Part shown: positions 8,197 through 16,549 of the stretch, one piece after another
How positions within the stretch are numbered: position 1 is the first letter of the stretch
How the letters are laid out: every line of letters starts with the position of its first letter
Assembly (NCBI GenBank): GCA_023267375.1
Contig: JAHFNJ010000008.1
Location: 1-37,012 of the forward strand
Reading direction: 5' to 3'
Origin: Candidatus Nomurabacteria bacterium
Lineage (GTDB): Bacteria > Patescibacteriota > Minisyncoccia > Phycocordibacterales > UBA9973
Length of the DNA: 37,012 bases
Notes under the pieces: generated by a model
The model's input: the letters and a program-made list of their open reading frames with translations, nothing else
What the model was told of the DNA's origin: nothing
Database searches by the model: none
Translations under genes and position numbers: made by a program

Positions 8197-9074
8197 TATA
8201 CAAAATTCGTCAGTTACAAAATGAAGAATTCCCCGCACCACTTCTTGAAATCCCGCAGCCACCAAAAGAACTCTGGATCCAAGGAGAGCTTCCCTCACCT
8301 GAGGAATATATATACCTCGCAGTTGTCGGCACACGAAAGTACACAAATTACGGGAAAGAGGTCTGCGAGAAACTAATTGCCGGACTTCGCGGACACCCCA
8401 TTGTTATCGTCTCAGGTCTTGCGCTTGGCATTGATGCTATCGCCCATAAAGCCGCGCTTGATGCAGGACTCAAAACAATCGCCGTGCCAGGTTCAGGTCT
8501 TGATCCAAAAGTACTTTACCCATCAGCCAATCAAGGGCTCGCTCGAAAAATAGTTGAATCAGGAGGTTGTCTGCTTTCAGAATTTGCACCAGATTTTCGC
8601 GCTGCAGTCTGGACCTTCCCGCAACGCAATCGTATCGTTGCCGGTATGTGCAAAGCAGTACTCGTAATCGAAGCGCCAGAAAAATCAGGCGCACTCATCA
8701 CTTCTCGCCTAGCAACTGATTATAATCGCGATGTTTTTACCGTTCCTGGTTCTATCTTTTCAGAAAACTCACAAGGTCCGCATATGCTCGTGCGTCTTGG
8801 TGCCACACCAATCCGTCACAGCAACGATCTTCTTGAAGCACTCGGGTTTGAGGTTAGCGAAAATGAAACAAAAAATACAGCACGCAAAAATCAAGAATTG
8901 GAAAATGGTACACCCGAAGAAAAACTGATTTGGGAATTGCTCGCTGAACCATGTCCACGTGATGATCTCATGCGTAAAGCTGGTATTCCGATCGCCAAAG
9001 CAAATGCACTGCTCTCAATTATGGAAATCAAAGGACTCATTAAAGAATCATTGGGTGAAATCCGTCGGGCATAA
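8184..9074 (+). CDS. dprA: DNA-processing protein DprA
   Basis: Binds incoming single-stranded DNA and loads RecA during natural transformation. With the start at MSDAIYKIRQL (8184) it has 296 residues. The Rossmann-like domain carries the family motifs AVVGTRKYTNYG, SGLALGIDAIAHKAAL, PGSGLDPKVLYP, SEFAPD, FPQRNRIVAG and SGALITSRLA. A C-terminal winged-helix segment (EEKLIWELLAEPCPRDDLM) completes it. The promoter -10 ends 7 nt before this ATG, which favours a leaderless start over the upstream in-frame ATG at 8157. It converges on glmS with a 4-nt gap. Together with the pilin-like cluster it hints at DNA uptake ability (inference). Confidence 0.95.
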   Translation: MSDAIYKIRQLQNEEFPAPLLEIPQPPKELWIQGELPSPEEYIYLAVVGTRKYTNYGKEVCEKLIAGLRGHPIVIVSGLALGIDAIAHKAALDAGLKTIAVPGSGLDPKVLYPSANQGLARKIVESGGCLLSEFAPDFRAAVWTFPQRNRIVAGMCKAVLVIEAPEKSGALITSRLATDYNRDVFTVPGSIFSENSQGPHMLVRLGATPIRHSNDLLEALGFEVSENETKNTARKNQELENGTPEEKLIWELLAEPCPRDDLMRKAGIPIAKANALLSIMEIKGLIKESLGEIRRA

Positions 9075-9078
9075 TTAG

Positions 9079-10917
9079 CTACTCAACGGTTACCGACTTT
9101 GCTAAGTTGCGCGGCTTGTCAACATCGCATCCGCGAAGCACAGCAATATGGTACGCCAAAAGCTGCAGTGGAACAGAGACCGTAAACGGCGTAAGTAGTT
9201 CTGACGTTTCTGGAATTTCAATCGAATAATCAGCAATCTTTTTTGCATCAATATCCCCTTTTGTAACAATCGCAATAATGACACCTTTTCGTGCTTTTAC
9301 TTCCATCATATTTGAAATTACTTTCTCATACGAGTGTCCACGGGTCGCAATAAAAACGACTGGCATATTTTCATCAATAAGTGCAATTGGTCCGTGTTTC
9401 ATTTCTGCAGCCGGATATCCTTCAGCATGAATATAAGAAATTTCTTTAAGCTTCAGTGCGCCTTCAAGTGCGAGTGGAAATCCATAACCACGCCCGAGAT
9501 AAATAAAATTTTTCGCGTCTTTAAATTTTTCAGCAATGAGTTGTATTTCCTTATCTATCAATAATGTTTCTTCAATTTTTTTAGGGATAGTCTCAAGACC
9601 AGAAAGAATTTCTTTAATTTTTTCTTTTGAAAGCACCTCCGTCTCACGTGCACGCAAAAGACATAACAAAAGAAGCACGGTGAGCTGCGCAGTAAAAGCC
9701 TTAGTAGAAGCCACACCTATTTCAGGTCCCGCATGAGTATACGATCCAGCATCAGTTGCACGTGGAATAGTAGCACCAACAACGTTACAGATTCCAAAAA
9801 TAGTTGCACCTTTTTCTTTTGCGAGTAGTAACGCAGCTAAGGTGTCGGCAGTTTCGCCTGATTGTGAAATTGCAATAACAAAATCATTTTTCCCAATTAC
9901 TGGATTTCGATACCGAAACTCTGATGCATACTCTACCGAAACAGGAACCCGCGCTAATTCTTCAAAAAAATATTTTGCTTCGAGTCCTGCATGCCACGAA
10001 GTTCCACATGCCAAAATAACAATACGTTCTGCGCTTAGAAATTCATTTTTTCGTTTTTCCAATCCCCCAAGTGTAATAGAACCATCTCTCACACTCATTC
10101 GTCCACGCATACTATCTAAGATAGACCGTGGCTGTTCATAAATTTCCTTCAGCATAAAATGTGAAAACCCTCCACGTTCAAGCTCCTCAATTTTCATTTC
10201 AAGTTTTTGGACATAGGGGCTTTTTATTTCATTTTGAATTGTTTTGACTGTCAGAATACCGTCTTTAATGATGGCGATCTCACCATCATCAAGATACACC
10301 ACCTTATCAGTATAGCCGGCGATTGGTGTGGCATCAGAAGCAACAAAATATTCATCTTCACCAACACCCAAAACAACAGGGCTCCCACGTTTTGCGACGA
10401 TAAGTGTGTTGGGAGAATCTGTAGAGAGTACTGCGATAGCATAAGCGCCGACTGCCTCCGAAAGTGCGAGACGTACAGCCTCATCCACAGGCACATTCGC
10501 ATTTATTTTTATATCTTCAATCAAATTGGCAAGTACTTCAGTATCAGTCTCACTTTTAAAAATATATCCTTTTTCGGTAAGTGCTTTTTTTAAAGAAAGA
10601 TAATTTTCGATAATACCGTTGTGCACTAAGGCAACTTCGCCATGCATAGAAAGATGTGGATGTGAGTTTGCATCTGAGGGTGCTCCGTGTGTTGCCCATC
10701 TTGTATGTGCAATCCCAATTGTGCCAGTACTATCTTGCTCTTTTAGGAACGAAGAGAGTTCCGCCACCTTTCCTTTTTTCTTATACACCCTAATTCCCTT
10801 GTCGCCCCAAAAAGCGACACCAGAACTGTCATAACCGCGATATTCCAATCGCTCAAGGCCGCCGATCAAAATCGGTCGCGCTTGTTTTTTACCAATGTAG
10901 CCAACAATTCCACACAT
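9079..10917 (-). CDS. glmS: Glutamine-fructose-6-phosphate aminotransferase (isomerizing)
   Basis: Makes glucosamine-6-phosphate, the entry to peptidoglycan amino sugars. The start at 10917 puts the catalytic Cys directly after Met (MCGIVGYIG), as required in this Ntn-type enzyme; an in-frame ATG at 10935 is therefore rejected. The product has 612 residues, the normal length. The glutaminase domain shows LEYRGYDSSG and HTRWATHG. Two SIS sugar-isomerase domains follow (LACGTSWHAG, ISQSGETADT, ASTKAFTAQ). The classic C-terminus NLAKSVTVE is intact. Confidence 0.98.
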   Translation of the reverse strand: MCGIVGYIGKKQARPILIGGLERLEYRGYDSSGVAFWGDKGIRVYKKKGKVAELSSFLKEQDSTGTIGIAHTRWATHGAPSDANSHPHLSMHGEVALVHNGIIENYLSLKKALTEKGYIFKSETDTEVLANLIEDIKINANVPVDEAVRLALSEAVGAYAIAVLSTDSPNTLIVAKRGSPVVLGVGEDEYFVASDATPIAGYTDKVVYLDDGEIAIIKDGILTVKTIQNEIKSPYVQKLEMKIEELERGGFSHFMLKEIYEQPRSILDSMRGRMSVRDGSITLGGLEKRKNEFLSAERIVILACGTSWHAGLEAKYFFEELARVPVSVEYASEFRYRNPVIGKNDFVIAISQSGETADTLAALLLAKEKGATIFGICNVVGATIPRATDAGSYTHAGPEIGVASTKAFTAQLTVLLLLCLLRARETEVLSKEKIKEILSGLETIPKKIEETLLIDKEIQLIAEKFKDAKNFIYLGRGYGFPLALEGALKLKEISYIHAEGYPAAEMKHGPIALIDENMPVVFIATRGHSYEKVISNMMEVKARKGVIIAIVTKGDIDAKKIADYSIEIPETSELLTPFTVSVPLQLLAYHIAVLRGCDVDKPRNLAKSVTVE

Positions 10918-10968
10918 ATATTTGAATAATAACATGAAAAAAATAAATACTTTTTAGTGCATAACTTT

Positions 10969-10996
10969 TTTATAAAATAAGTTCAGTTGTTTGCAA
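10969..10996 (-). promoter_or_regulatory. Promoter of glmS
   Basis: Minus strand TTGCAA (10996..10991), 16 nt, TATAAA (10974..10969). The leader would be about 45 nt, too short for a glmS ribozyme. Confidence 0.5.
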
Positions 10997-11029
10997 AAAA
11001 GAATAATTGATGTTACTAATTAGGGCACA

Positions 11030-11098
11030 ATGAATCCGGTAGTAGAAAATGGCATCGCTCCAATCTACCCCGTTGGAGCATTGGAAATGTTAAGATAG
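11030..11098 (+). other. Possible 22-codon leader ORF or structured leader of topA
   Basis: The 240 bases between glmS and topA hold no recognised gene. An ATG at 11030 opens a 22-codon frame ending in TAG at 11096-11098. The same bases contain a perfect 7-bp hairpin (GCTCCAA 11057-11063 with TTGGAGC 11073-11079). GGTAG at 11038-11042 is complementary to CTACC in that hairpin's loop, so a pseudoknot is possible. A coding role is weakly supported: there is no ribosome site. A structured topA leader or small RNA is equally likely. Confidence 0.25.
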
Positions 11099-11134
11099 TT
11101 TTGTAAGAATCATTTTGTTTCTATGTTTGTAACT

Positions 11135-11165
11135 AAAAATGGCGCGAACCAATAATGCCATTTTT
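11135..11165 (+). terminator. Hairpin with T-run immediately before topA
   Basis: AAAAATGGC (11135-11143) pairs perfectly with GCCATTTTT (11157-11165) around a 13-nt loop, giving an intrinsic-terminator shape. It lies just upstream of the topA start at 11176 and covers the alternative ATG at 11155. Since glmS points away, it is either the end of a small RNA or an attenuator of topA. Confidence 0.5.
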
Positions 11166-11175
11166 CACTAACCGG

Positions 11176-13386
11176 ATGAAATTACTGATTGTCGAATCTC
11201 CATCGAAAGCAAAGACCATTGAGAAATATCTCGATGGCGCTTTTACTGTACGCGCATCGGTCGGACACATTCGCGATCTGCCAAAATCAAACAAAAAAGC
11301 CATCGATATCCCTGGCGGATTTATTCCCCATTACGAGATTTCAAAAGGCAAAGAAAAAGTGGTTGATGAATTACAAGGCCTAGCTGAAAAAGCAAAGGAA
11401 ATTATTCTTGCGACAGACCCAGACCGTGAAGGAGAAGCTATCTCATGGCACCTGAAAGAATTGCTTGATCAGGATAAAAAAGTAAAAGCTCCGATCAAAC
11501 GAGTCACCTTTCATGAAATCACCAAGGAAGCCGTACTTGAAGCACTCAAGGAACCTCGTGATATTGATGCAAAACTTGTCAAAGCCCAAGAAGCACGCCG
11601 TGTCCTCGATCGCCTCGTAGGCTATGATCTTTCTGGTATTATCTGGAAAAAAGTTCGCTACGGGCTTTCGGCTGGACGCGTACAATCCCCTGCACTGCGC
11701 ATTATCATGGAACGAGAGCGAGAAATCCGCGCTTTTATTCCAGAGAAATACTGGGTTATTAAAGGAAACTTTAAAACAAAGAAAAATGTAGATCTCTTAC
11801 TTACTTGTAGCGAAGAGCCACGTGATGAAAAATTTGTACAAAAAATTCTTGAGATCGGCAAGAAAGGCACTTGGAATGTCGCCGGAGTAAAAGAATCGGA
11901 ACAAAAGCGTACGGCGCGTGCACCATTTACCACATCAACACTGCAACAAACAGCAAGTACTCGTCTTGGTTTTTCGCCGTCACGTACGATGCAAGTCGCT
12001 CAGAAGCTCTATGAAGCCGGCCACATTACTTATATGCGTACTGACAGTACGAACATGTCCGCGGTTGCTCAAGCACAAATACTGGCACTCGTTGAAAAGA
12101 AATATGGAAAAGAATACGCCCAAGCAAACGTCTACAAATCAAAATCAAAAAATGCCCAAGAAGCCCACGAAGGTATCCGCCCAACACACGTTGAAGTGCT
12201 TTCATCCGGACACAATGAAGAACAGAAGAAACTCTATAAACTCATTTGGGAACGTGCAGTTTCTTCGCAAATGACCGACGCGAAACTCTTGAAAACAAAA
12301 ATTATTGCCAAAGTCGCAGGACACGATGATATTCCAGAATTCAGTGCGAACGGTTCTCGAGTTCTTTTCCCAGGTTGGCTGACGGTAGATTCTGATGCAC
12401 GCGGAGAAGATGTTGAACTCCCGGAAGTGAAAGAAGGCGAGGAATTGAAGCTCATCGACCTTGCGAGTGAAGAAAAAGCAACTGAACCGCCCAACCGCTA
12501 CACTGAAGCAGGACTCGTGAAAGAACTAGAAGCCCGTGGCATCGGCCGTCCGTCAACATTCGCATCGATCATGCGCACAATTGAAGAACGTGGCTACGTC
12601 ACCAAAGAAGGCCGCACTCTTTTCCCTACCGATACCGGCGAAGTGGTTTCAGGATTCCTTGAGGAAAATTTTGCTAACTATATTTCTGATACATTCACCG
12701 CTGAAATGGAAGATGAACTCGACGACATCGCCGAAGGCAAACGTGAGTATGTAAAAACACTCAAAGATTTTTATGGACCATTCTTGAAAGAAGTGAAAGA
12801 AAAGGATAAGCTCGCGAAAGCGACCAACATGGGTGATGCCCCAGAGGATATGCTCTGCCCAAAATGTGGGTCAAAAATGATTATCAAACTTGCACGTAAC
12901 GGCAAGTTCTATTCGTGTTCGCGATACCCAGACTGTGCTGGCGCTCGAACCATGGAAGGCCTTGAACTTGAAGGACCAAAAGAAACAGGTGAAATGTGCC
13001 CACTGTGTGGCGACAAAAAAGGAAAATCAGGTGGTGGCAAACTCGTCATCCGCCAAGGGAAATTTGGCGCATTTATTTCCTGCTCGCGCTATCCAAAATG
13101 CAAATTCATCAAAGAAGATGAGGAAGAAAAGAAGAAAAAAATGACTGGCGTACAGTGTCCTATTTGTAAAAAAGGCGAAATGATGGAACGTCGCGGTCGC
13201 TTCGGTATTTTCTATTCCTGTTCAAATTACCCTGACTGCAAAAATGCGATCAAAGCAAAACCAACTGGCCGAATCTGTCCGATGTGCGGAAGCTTGATGA
13301 TGGAAGGAACGAAGACAATTCCAGAACGCTGCAGCAACAATAAATGTCCTAACCACCGACCAGACAAATTGGACAAGAAATCGTAA
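11176..13386 (+). CDS. topA: DNA topoisomerase I with four zinc-ribbon repeats
   Basis: Type IA topoisomerase that relaxes negative supercoils. The start MKLLIVESPSKAKTIEKYL (11176) is canonical; the ATG 21 bases earlier lies in a hairpin. It has 736 residues. The TOPRIM domain shows ATDPDREGEAISWHL (metal-binding Asp81/Asp83). RRVLDRLVGYDLS and SAGRVQSPAL mark the central fold. The catalytic Tyr is Tyr286 in HITYMRTDSTNMS. The C-terminus has four Cys4 units beginning CPKCG, CPLCG, CPICK and CPMCG; the last has spacing unlike the others (ERCSNNKCPNH). tRNA-Leu(CAG) starts 5 nt after the stop on the same strand, so it may be cut from the topA transcript. Confidence 0.97.
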   Translation: MKLLIVESPSKAKTIEKYLDGAFTVRASVGHIRDLPKSNKKAIDIPGGFIPHYEISKGKEKVVDELQGLAEKAKEIILATDPDREGEAISWHLKELLDQDKKVKAPIKRVTFHEITKEAVLEALKEPRDIDAKLVKAQEARRVLDRLVGYDLSGIIWKKVRYGLSAGRVQSPALRIIMEREREIRAFIPEKYWVIKGNFKTKKNVDLLLTCSEEPRDEKFVQKILEIGKKGTWNVAGVKESEQKRTARAPFTTSTLQQTASTRLGFSPSRTMQVAQKLYEAGHITYMRTDSTNMSAVAQAQILALVEKKYGKEYAQANVYKSKSKNAQEAHEGIRPTHVEVLSSGHNEEQKKLYKLIWERAVSSQMTDAKLLKTKIIAKVAGHDDIPEFSANGSRVLFPGWLTVDSDARGEDVELPEVKEGEELKLIDLASEEKATEPPNRYTEAGLVKELEARGIGRPSTFASIMRTIEERGYVTKEGRTLFPTDTGEVVSGFLEENFANYISDTFTAEMEDELDDIAEGKREYVKTLKDFYGPFLKEVKEKDKLAKATNMGDAPEDMLCPKCGSKMIIKLARNGKFYSCSRYPDCAGARTMEGLELEGPKETGEMCPLCGDKKGKSGGGKLVIRQGKFGAFISCSRYPKCKFIKEDEEEKKKKMTGVQCPICKKGEMMERRGRFGIFYSCSNYPDCKNAIKAKPTGRICPMCGSLMMEGTKTIPERCSNNKCPNHRPDKLDKKS

Positions 13387-13391
13387 ACAAT

Positions 13392-13475
13392 GCCGCGGTG
13401 GCGAAATTGGCAGACGCACTACGTTCAGGTCGTAGCGGGAGTAATCCCATGGGAGTTCAAGTCTCCCCCGCGGCA
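13392..13475 (+). tRNA. tRNA-Leu (anticodon CAG)
   Basis: 84 nt. Acceptor GCCGCGG pairs with CCGCGGC, discriminator A. Anticodon stem CTACG/CGTAG holds loop TTCAGGT, giving CAG. It has a long variable arm and a T-arm with TTCAAGT. CCA is not encoded; the gene is followed by CA. Unlike the other three leucine tRNAs here, no inverted tail follows. Confidence 0.95.
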
Positions 13476-13527
13476 CAGAAAAATAATGTTCAATCTGTAA
13501 TGAGTAAGCCTCTCTGACGGCAAATGG

Positions 13528-13556
13528 GTGACTTCCTTTTTTATAGATTCTATTCT
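13528..13556 (+). promoter_or_regulatory. Possible promoter of the RelA/SpoT gene
   Basis: GTGACT (13528-13533), 17 nt, TATTCT (13551-13556). The predicted start point is about 5 nt before the ATG. The rest of the 92-base gap after tRNA-Leu shows nothing else. Confidence 0.4.
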
Positions 13557-13567
13557 ACACTCTAAAC

Positions 13568-15046
13568 ATGACATCCATTGATGAGATTTTTAAACTCATG
13601 GAGGAGAATCCTCCATCCGAGAAGGATAAGGCGCTCATAAAGCATGCCTATGATTTCGCGCAGAAAAAGCACGAAGGTCAACTCCGCGCATCCGGCGACC
13701 CATACTTTACCCACGTCTTTGAAACAGCCAAAAACCTTGCCCGCTATGGCATGGACTCACAGACAATTGCTGCTGGACTCCTCCACGACGCAATCGAAGA
13801 CACCGGAACCCCCGAGGAAGAAATCGAAAAAGAGTTTGGAAAAGAAATTCTCTTTATGGTAAATGGCGTAACAAAACTCGGTAAATTGAAGTACCGTGGC
13901 CGAGAACGCCACGTTGAATCATTACGCAAATTCTTTATTGCCGTTGCTCAAGACTTCCGTGTGCTTATGATTAAACTTGCCGACCGTCTCCACAATCTAC
14001 AAACACTCGAATACATACCTCAAGAAAAACAAAAACGTGTCGCGCTTGAAGCACTTGAAGTGTATGCGCCACTCGCCTATCGTTTGGGTATCGGAAAATT
14101 GAAGGGTGAGCTTGAAGATGCAGCATTCCCGTATGTCTATCCAAAAGATTACGCAAAAGTACAAGAAATATTAAAATCAAAAGCAAAAGCCACTGAGCAC
14201 CATCTAGAAACAGTACTTGGTGACCTCCAAAAAGAACTGGGTAAACAAAATATCAAAGTGGTAAAAATTTCTGCGCGCATGAAGCATACGTACTCGCTCT
14301 GGAAAAAACTGAAACGCTACGATATGGATATCGACAAAATTTATGACATTGTTGCTCTGCGCATTATTGTCCCTACGGTTGAAGACTGTTACCAAGTCTT
14401 GGGTATCATCCACAGTATCTGGAAACCATTACCAAACCGCATCAAAGACTACATTGCCCTGCCGAAGCTAAACGGCTACCAATCGCTCCATACAACGATT
14501 TTTACCGGTGATGGGGGTATTGCTGAAATTCAGATTCGTACCCCACAAATGCATGGTCAGGCTGAATACGGTATCGCCTCGCACTTCTCATATAAAGAAT
14601 CTATTGAAAAACAAAAGGCCGCAGCCAAACACAAATTTGTCTGGATCGATCAATTCAAGGATCTGCAAAAAAATACTGATAAACCGGAAAAATTCCTCGA
14701 TGACCTTAAGATGGATTTCTTTACCGACCGTATTTTCGTTTTTACTCCTGAAGGAGATGTTATCGATTTACCGAAAGACTCAAGTCCGATTGATTTTGCC
14801 TACTCTATTCACTCTGAAATCGGTCAGCATGCTTCAGCTGCAAAAGTGAATGGTAAGATGGTGCCACTTTCAGCAAAACTCAAAGATAGTGATATTGTTG
14901 AAATCACCACCAAAAAAGATGCGCACCCAAGCTCAAAATGGTCAAGCTATGCAAAGACGACCATGGCAAAGAAACACATCAAGCAGTATCTCGATACACA
15001 CGAGACTAGTTTACTTGATAAATATATCTTTAAGCGCTTTAAGTAA
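13568..15046 (+). CDS. RelA/SpoT homologue, (p)ppGpp synthetase/hydrolase without ACT region
   Basis: Controls the stringent-response alarmone. 492 residues against about 700-750 for full-length Rel. An HD hydrolase domain holds HDAIED (His73, Asp74, Glu77, Asp78) and KLADRLHNLQT. The synthetase domain follows, with ARMKHTYSLWKKLKR and the G-loop NGYQSLHTT. A TGS domain (about 380-450, FTPEGDVIDLPKDSSPIDFA) ends the protein. The helical, zinc-finger and ACT domains that sense ribosomes in long Rel are absent. Both catalytic halves look intact, so the enzyme may be bifunctional. Its stop codon abuts the parB stop with no bases between them. Confidence 0.93.
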   Translation: MTSIDEIFKLMEENPPSEKDKALIKHAYDFAQKKHEGQLRASGDPYFTHVFETAKNLARYGMDSQTIAAGLLHDAIEDTGTPEEEIEKEFGKEILFMVNGVTKLGKLKYRGRERHVESLRKFFIAVAQDFRVLMIKLADRLHNLQTLEYIPQEKQKRVALEALEVYAPLAYRLGIGKLKGELEDAAFPYVYPKDYAKVQEILKSKAKATEHHLETVLGDLQKELGKQNIKVVKISARMKHTYSLWKKLKRYDMDIDKIYDIVALRIIVPTVEDCYQVLGIIHSIWKPLPNRIKDYIALPKLNGYQSLHTTIFTGDGGIAEIQIRTPQMHGQAEYGIASHFSYKESIEKQKAAAKHKFVWIDQFKDLQKNTDKPEKFLDDLKMDFFTDRIFVFTPEGDVIDLPKDSSPIDFAYSIHSEIGQHASAAKVNGKMVPLSAKLKDSDIVEITTKKDAHPSSKWSSYAKTTMAKKHIKQYLDTHETSLLDKYIFKRFK

Positions 15047-16072
15047 TTAAATAGAAAACTTACTTATATCATATAGCCCGGCTTCTTCTTCGTTTTGTTT
15101 TATCTCATCTGCGGAACGGTCATCCTCAGCGATAGTAGGAGGAACTTCCTGATCAGTGACCGTGTTTGTTTCAGAAAGCACAACATCTGTAGGTGTTGGA
15201 GCATTTTTGACGAGGTACGCATCAAGCATTTCAGTTCCCATCTTTTCTTGGTTTGCCTTAAAGATGGCGAAAATACTACGGAGATCATCGTTGGAAAAGA
15301 AATCGATGGTGATATGCCCGCCAAAATCTTTCTTTTCAATATGGACGCGTGTACCCAAGCTCTCCTGTAATTTCTCTTCAATCGCCATAAGTTCCGGATC
15401 AGGAACGTACTCTTTCTTACGGATCTTGTCGTAGGCAATCTTTCGGCCAATACGCTCGGCTTCACGCACACTGATACGTTTTACGAGAATTTCTTTGAAT
15501 AGTACCATCTGCTCGTCGGGACGATCAGAGAGCATCATGAGCGGACGTGCATGTCCTTCGCTAATCTTTCCTTCTGAGAGAGCATTCAATATTTCTTCAG
15601 GCAACGTCAACAAGCGTAGTGTGTTTGAAACATATTCGCGACTCTTGCCTACCTTTGTTCCCACCTGACCGTGGGTGAACTTAAATTCATCCGTCAGTCG
15701 CAAAAAGGCACGAGCGCGTTCAACCGCATTCAAATCTTCACGTTGCAAGTTTTCAATAATAGCAAGCTCCAACTTTTCCATATTGCTATCGCCAACACGG
15801 ATAATGACCGGCACTTGTGAAAGTCCTGCAAGCTTCGAAGCACGCAAACGGCGTTCACCGGCAATAAGTTCATATTCAGTAGCGAGTCCACCATCCGGCT
15901 TTTCAACTTCTACGCGAGAAACCACGAGTGGTTGGAGCACGCCATATTGGCGAACTGAATCAGCAAGGTCGCGAAGCTTTGTTTCTTCAAATTCACGACG
16001 AGGTTGATACGGGTTTGGCTTGATCTTATCGGTATCGATGAGAAATATTGAGTTGGTGTATAGTTCGGACAT
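15047..16072 (-). CDS. parB: Chromosome-partitioning protein ParB (Spo0J family)
   Basis: CTP-dependent DNA clamp that loads at parS and works with ParA/SMC in chromosome segregation. With start MSELYTNSIF (16072) it has 341 residues. The N-terminal CTPase domain shows PNPYQPRREF and the CTP-binding motif GERRLRA (72-78). ENLQREDLNAVERARAF leads into the helix-turn-helix (THGQVGTKVGKSREYVSNTL), and SEGHARPLM follows. The C-terminal 60 residues are acidic and probably flexible after a short dimer region. No parA is in the window. The -10 TATACT ends 6 nt before this ATG, which supports this start and a leaderless mRNA. Confidence 0.95.
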   Translation of the reverse strand: MSELYTNSIFLIDTDKIKPNPYQPRREFEETKLRDLADSVRQYGVLQPLVVSRVEVEKPDGGLATEYELIAGERRLRASKLAGLSQVPVIIRVGDSNMEKLELAIIENLQREDLNAVERARAFLRLTDEFKFTHGQVGTKVGKSREYVSNTLRLLTLPEEILNALSEGKISEGHARPLMMLSDRPDEQMVLFKEILVKRISVREAERIGRKIAYDKIRKKEYVPDPELMAIEEKLQESLGTRVHIEKKDFGGHITIDFFSNDDLRSIFAIFKANQEKMGTEMLDAYLVKNAPTPTDVVLSETNTVTDQEVPPTIAEDDRSADEIKQNEEEAGLYDISKFSI

Positions 16073-16078
16073 GGGGAT

Positions 16079-16107
16079 AGTATATAGCATTCAGTATTTT
16101 GTATCCA
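16079..16107 (-). promoter_or_regulatory. Promoter of parB, leaderless
   Basis: Minus strand TGGATA (16107..16102), 17 nt, TATACT (16084..16079), then 6 nt to the ATG at 16072. Confidence 0.55.
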
Positions 16108-16118
16108 GTATGAAAATG

Positions 16119-16148
16119 TTGGAAAACCTGTTGAAAATAGTGTAGTAT
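16119..16148 (+). promoter_or_regulatory. Promoter ahead of the split tRNA-Leu copy and GIY-YIG gene
   Basis: TTGGAA (16119-16124), 18 nt, TAGTAT (16143-16148). The predicted start is about 3 nt before the duplicated tRNA 5' end. This is where a tRNA promoter would be expected if the intact tRNA once stood here. Confidence 0.5.
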
Positions 16149-16157
16149 ACGCTCATT

Positions 16158-16218
16158 GCCGGAGTGCCCGCCGTAGGCGGGTAAAGCGGAAGAGGTAGAT
16201 TTAGTCGCCTCAGGCGAC
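16158..16218 (+). repeat. Degenerate tRNA-Leu 5' copy interrupted by a palindrome
   Basis: GCCGGAGTG (16158-16166) and GCGGAAGAGGTAGA (16186-16199) match the acceptor and D-arm of tRNA-Leu(CAA) at 16468 with 7/9 and 12/14 identities. Between them lie the palindrome CCCGCCGTAGGCGGG (16167-16181) and TAAA. A second palindrome (16204-16218, GTCGCCT C AGGCGAC) sits where an anticodon arm would be. The copy lies 310 bp upstream of the intact tRNA, in direct orientation, with the GIY-YIG gene between them. Confidence 0.7.
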
Positions 16219-16227
16219 CGCACATTT

Positions 16228-16464
16228 ATGATCTTTGTATATGTACTCAAAAGTTGCAACCACAACTTTAGATACATCGGAATAACGAATAATATTGCGC
16301 GCAGAATTGAGGAACACAATGCGGGGAAAAATGCTTCCACCTCGTTTTATAAACCGTTTCTTTTAGTCTATAATGAAGAAGCACCAGACTATAAAAGTGC
16401 GAGGAAACGTGAAATATTTTTGAAGAGCGGCAAAGGAAGAGCGTTTTTAGATACAATTAAATAA
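16228..16464 (+). CDS. Single-domain GIY-YIG nuclease beside tRNA-Leu(CAA)
   Basis: 78 residues forming one URI-type GIY-YIG domain. The two tyrosine strands are FVYVLKS (3-9) and RYIGITNN (15-22). NIARRIEEHN supplies the conserved Arg and His, and ARKREIFLKSGKGRAFL holds the metal-binding Glu62. All expected catalytic residues are present, so it is probably an active DNA nuclease. It is homologous to the gene at 27977. It begins 10 nt after a palindrome in a degenerate tRNA-Leu 5' copy and ends 3 nt before an intact tRNA-Leu. No ribosome site is visible. Family members elsewhere are usually annotated YhbQ-like; the biological substrate is unknown. Confidence 0.88.
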   Translation: MIFVYVLKSCNHNFRYIGITNNIARRIEEHNAGKNASTSFYKPFLLVYNEEAPDYKSARKREIFLKSGKGRAFLDTIK

Positions 16465-16467
16465 TAT

Positions 16468-16549
16468 GCCGGGATGGCGGAATTGGTAGACGCACACGAC
16501 TCAAAATCGTGCGGAGCAATCCATGGGAGTTCGATTCTCCCTCCCGGCA
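16468..16549 (+). tRNA. tRNA-Leu (anticodon CAA)
   Basis: 82 nt. Acceptor GCCGGGA pairs with TCCCGGC, discriminator A. Anticodon stem CACGA/TCGTG with loop CTCAAAA gives CAA. T-arm GGGAGTTCGATTCTCCC. Followed by CAA rather than CCA. A GIY-YIG gene ends 3 nt upstream and an inverted tail follows. Confidence 0.95.

Noticed and set aside
10918-10968. glmS ribozyme before glmS
   Set aside because: The leader is only about 45 nt and lacks the conserved core; too short.
11155-11175. Upstream ATG of topA
   Set aside because: Lies in the 3' arm of a hairpin; MKLLIVESPSKAKTI is the conserved start.
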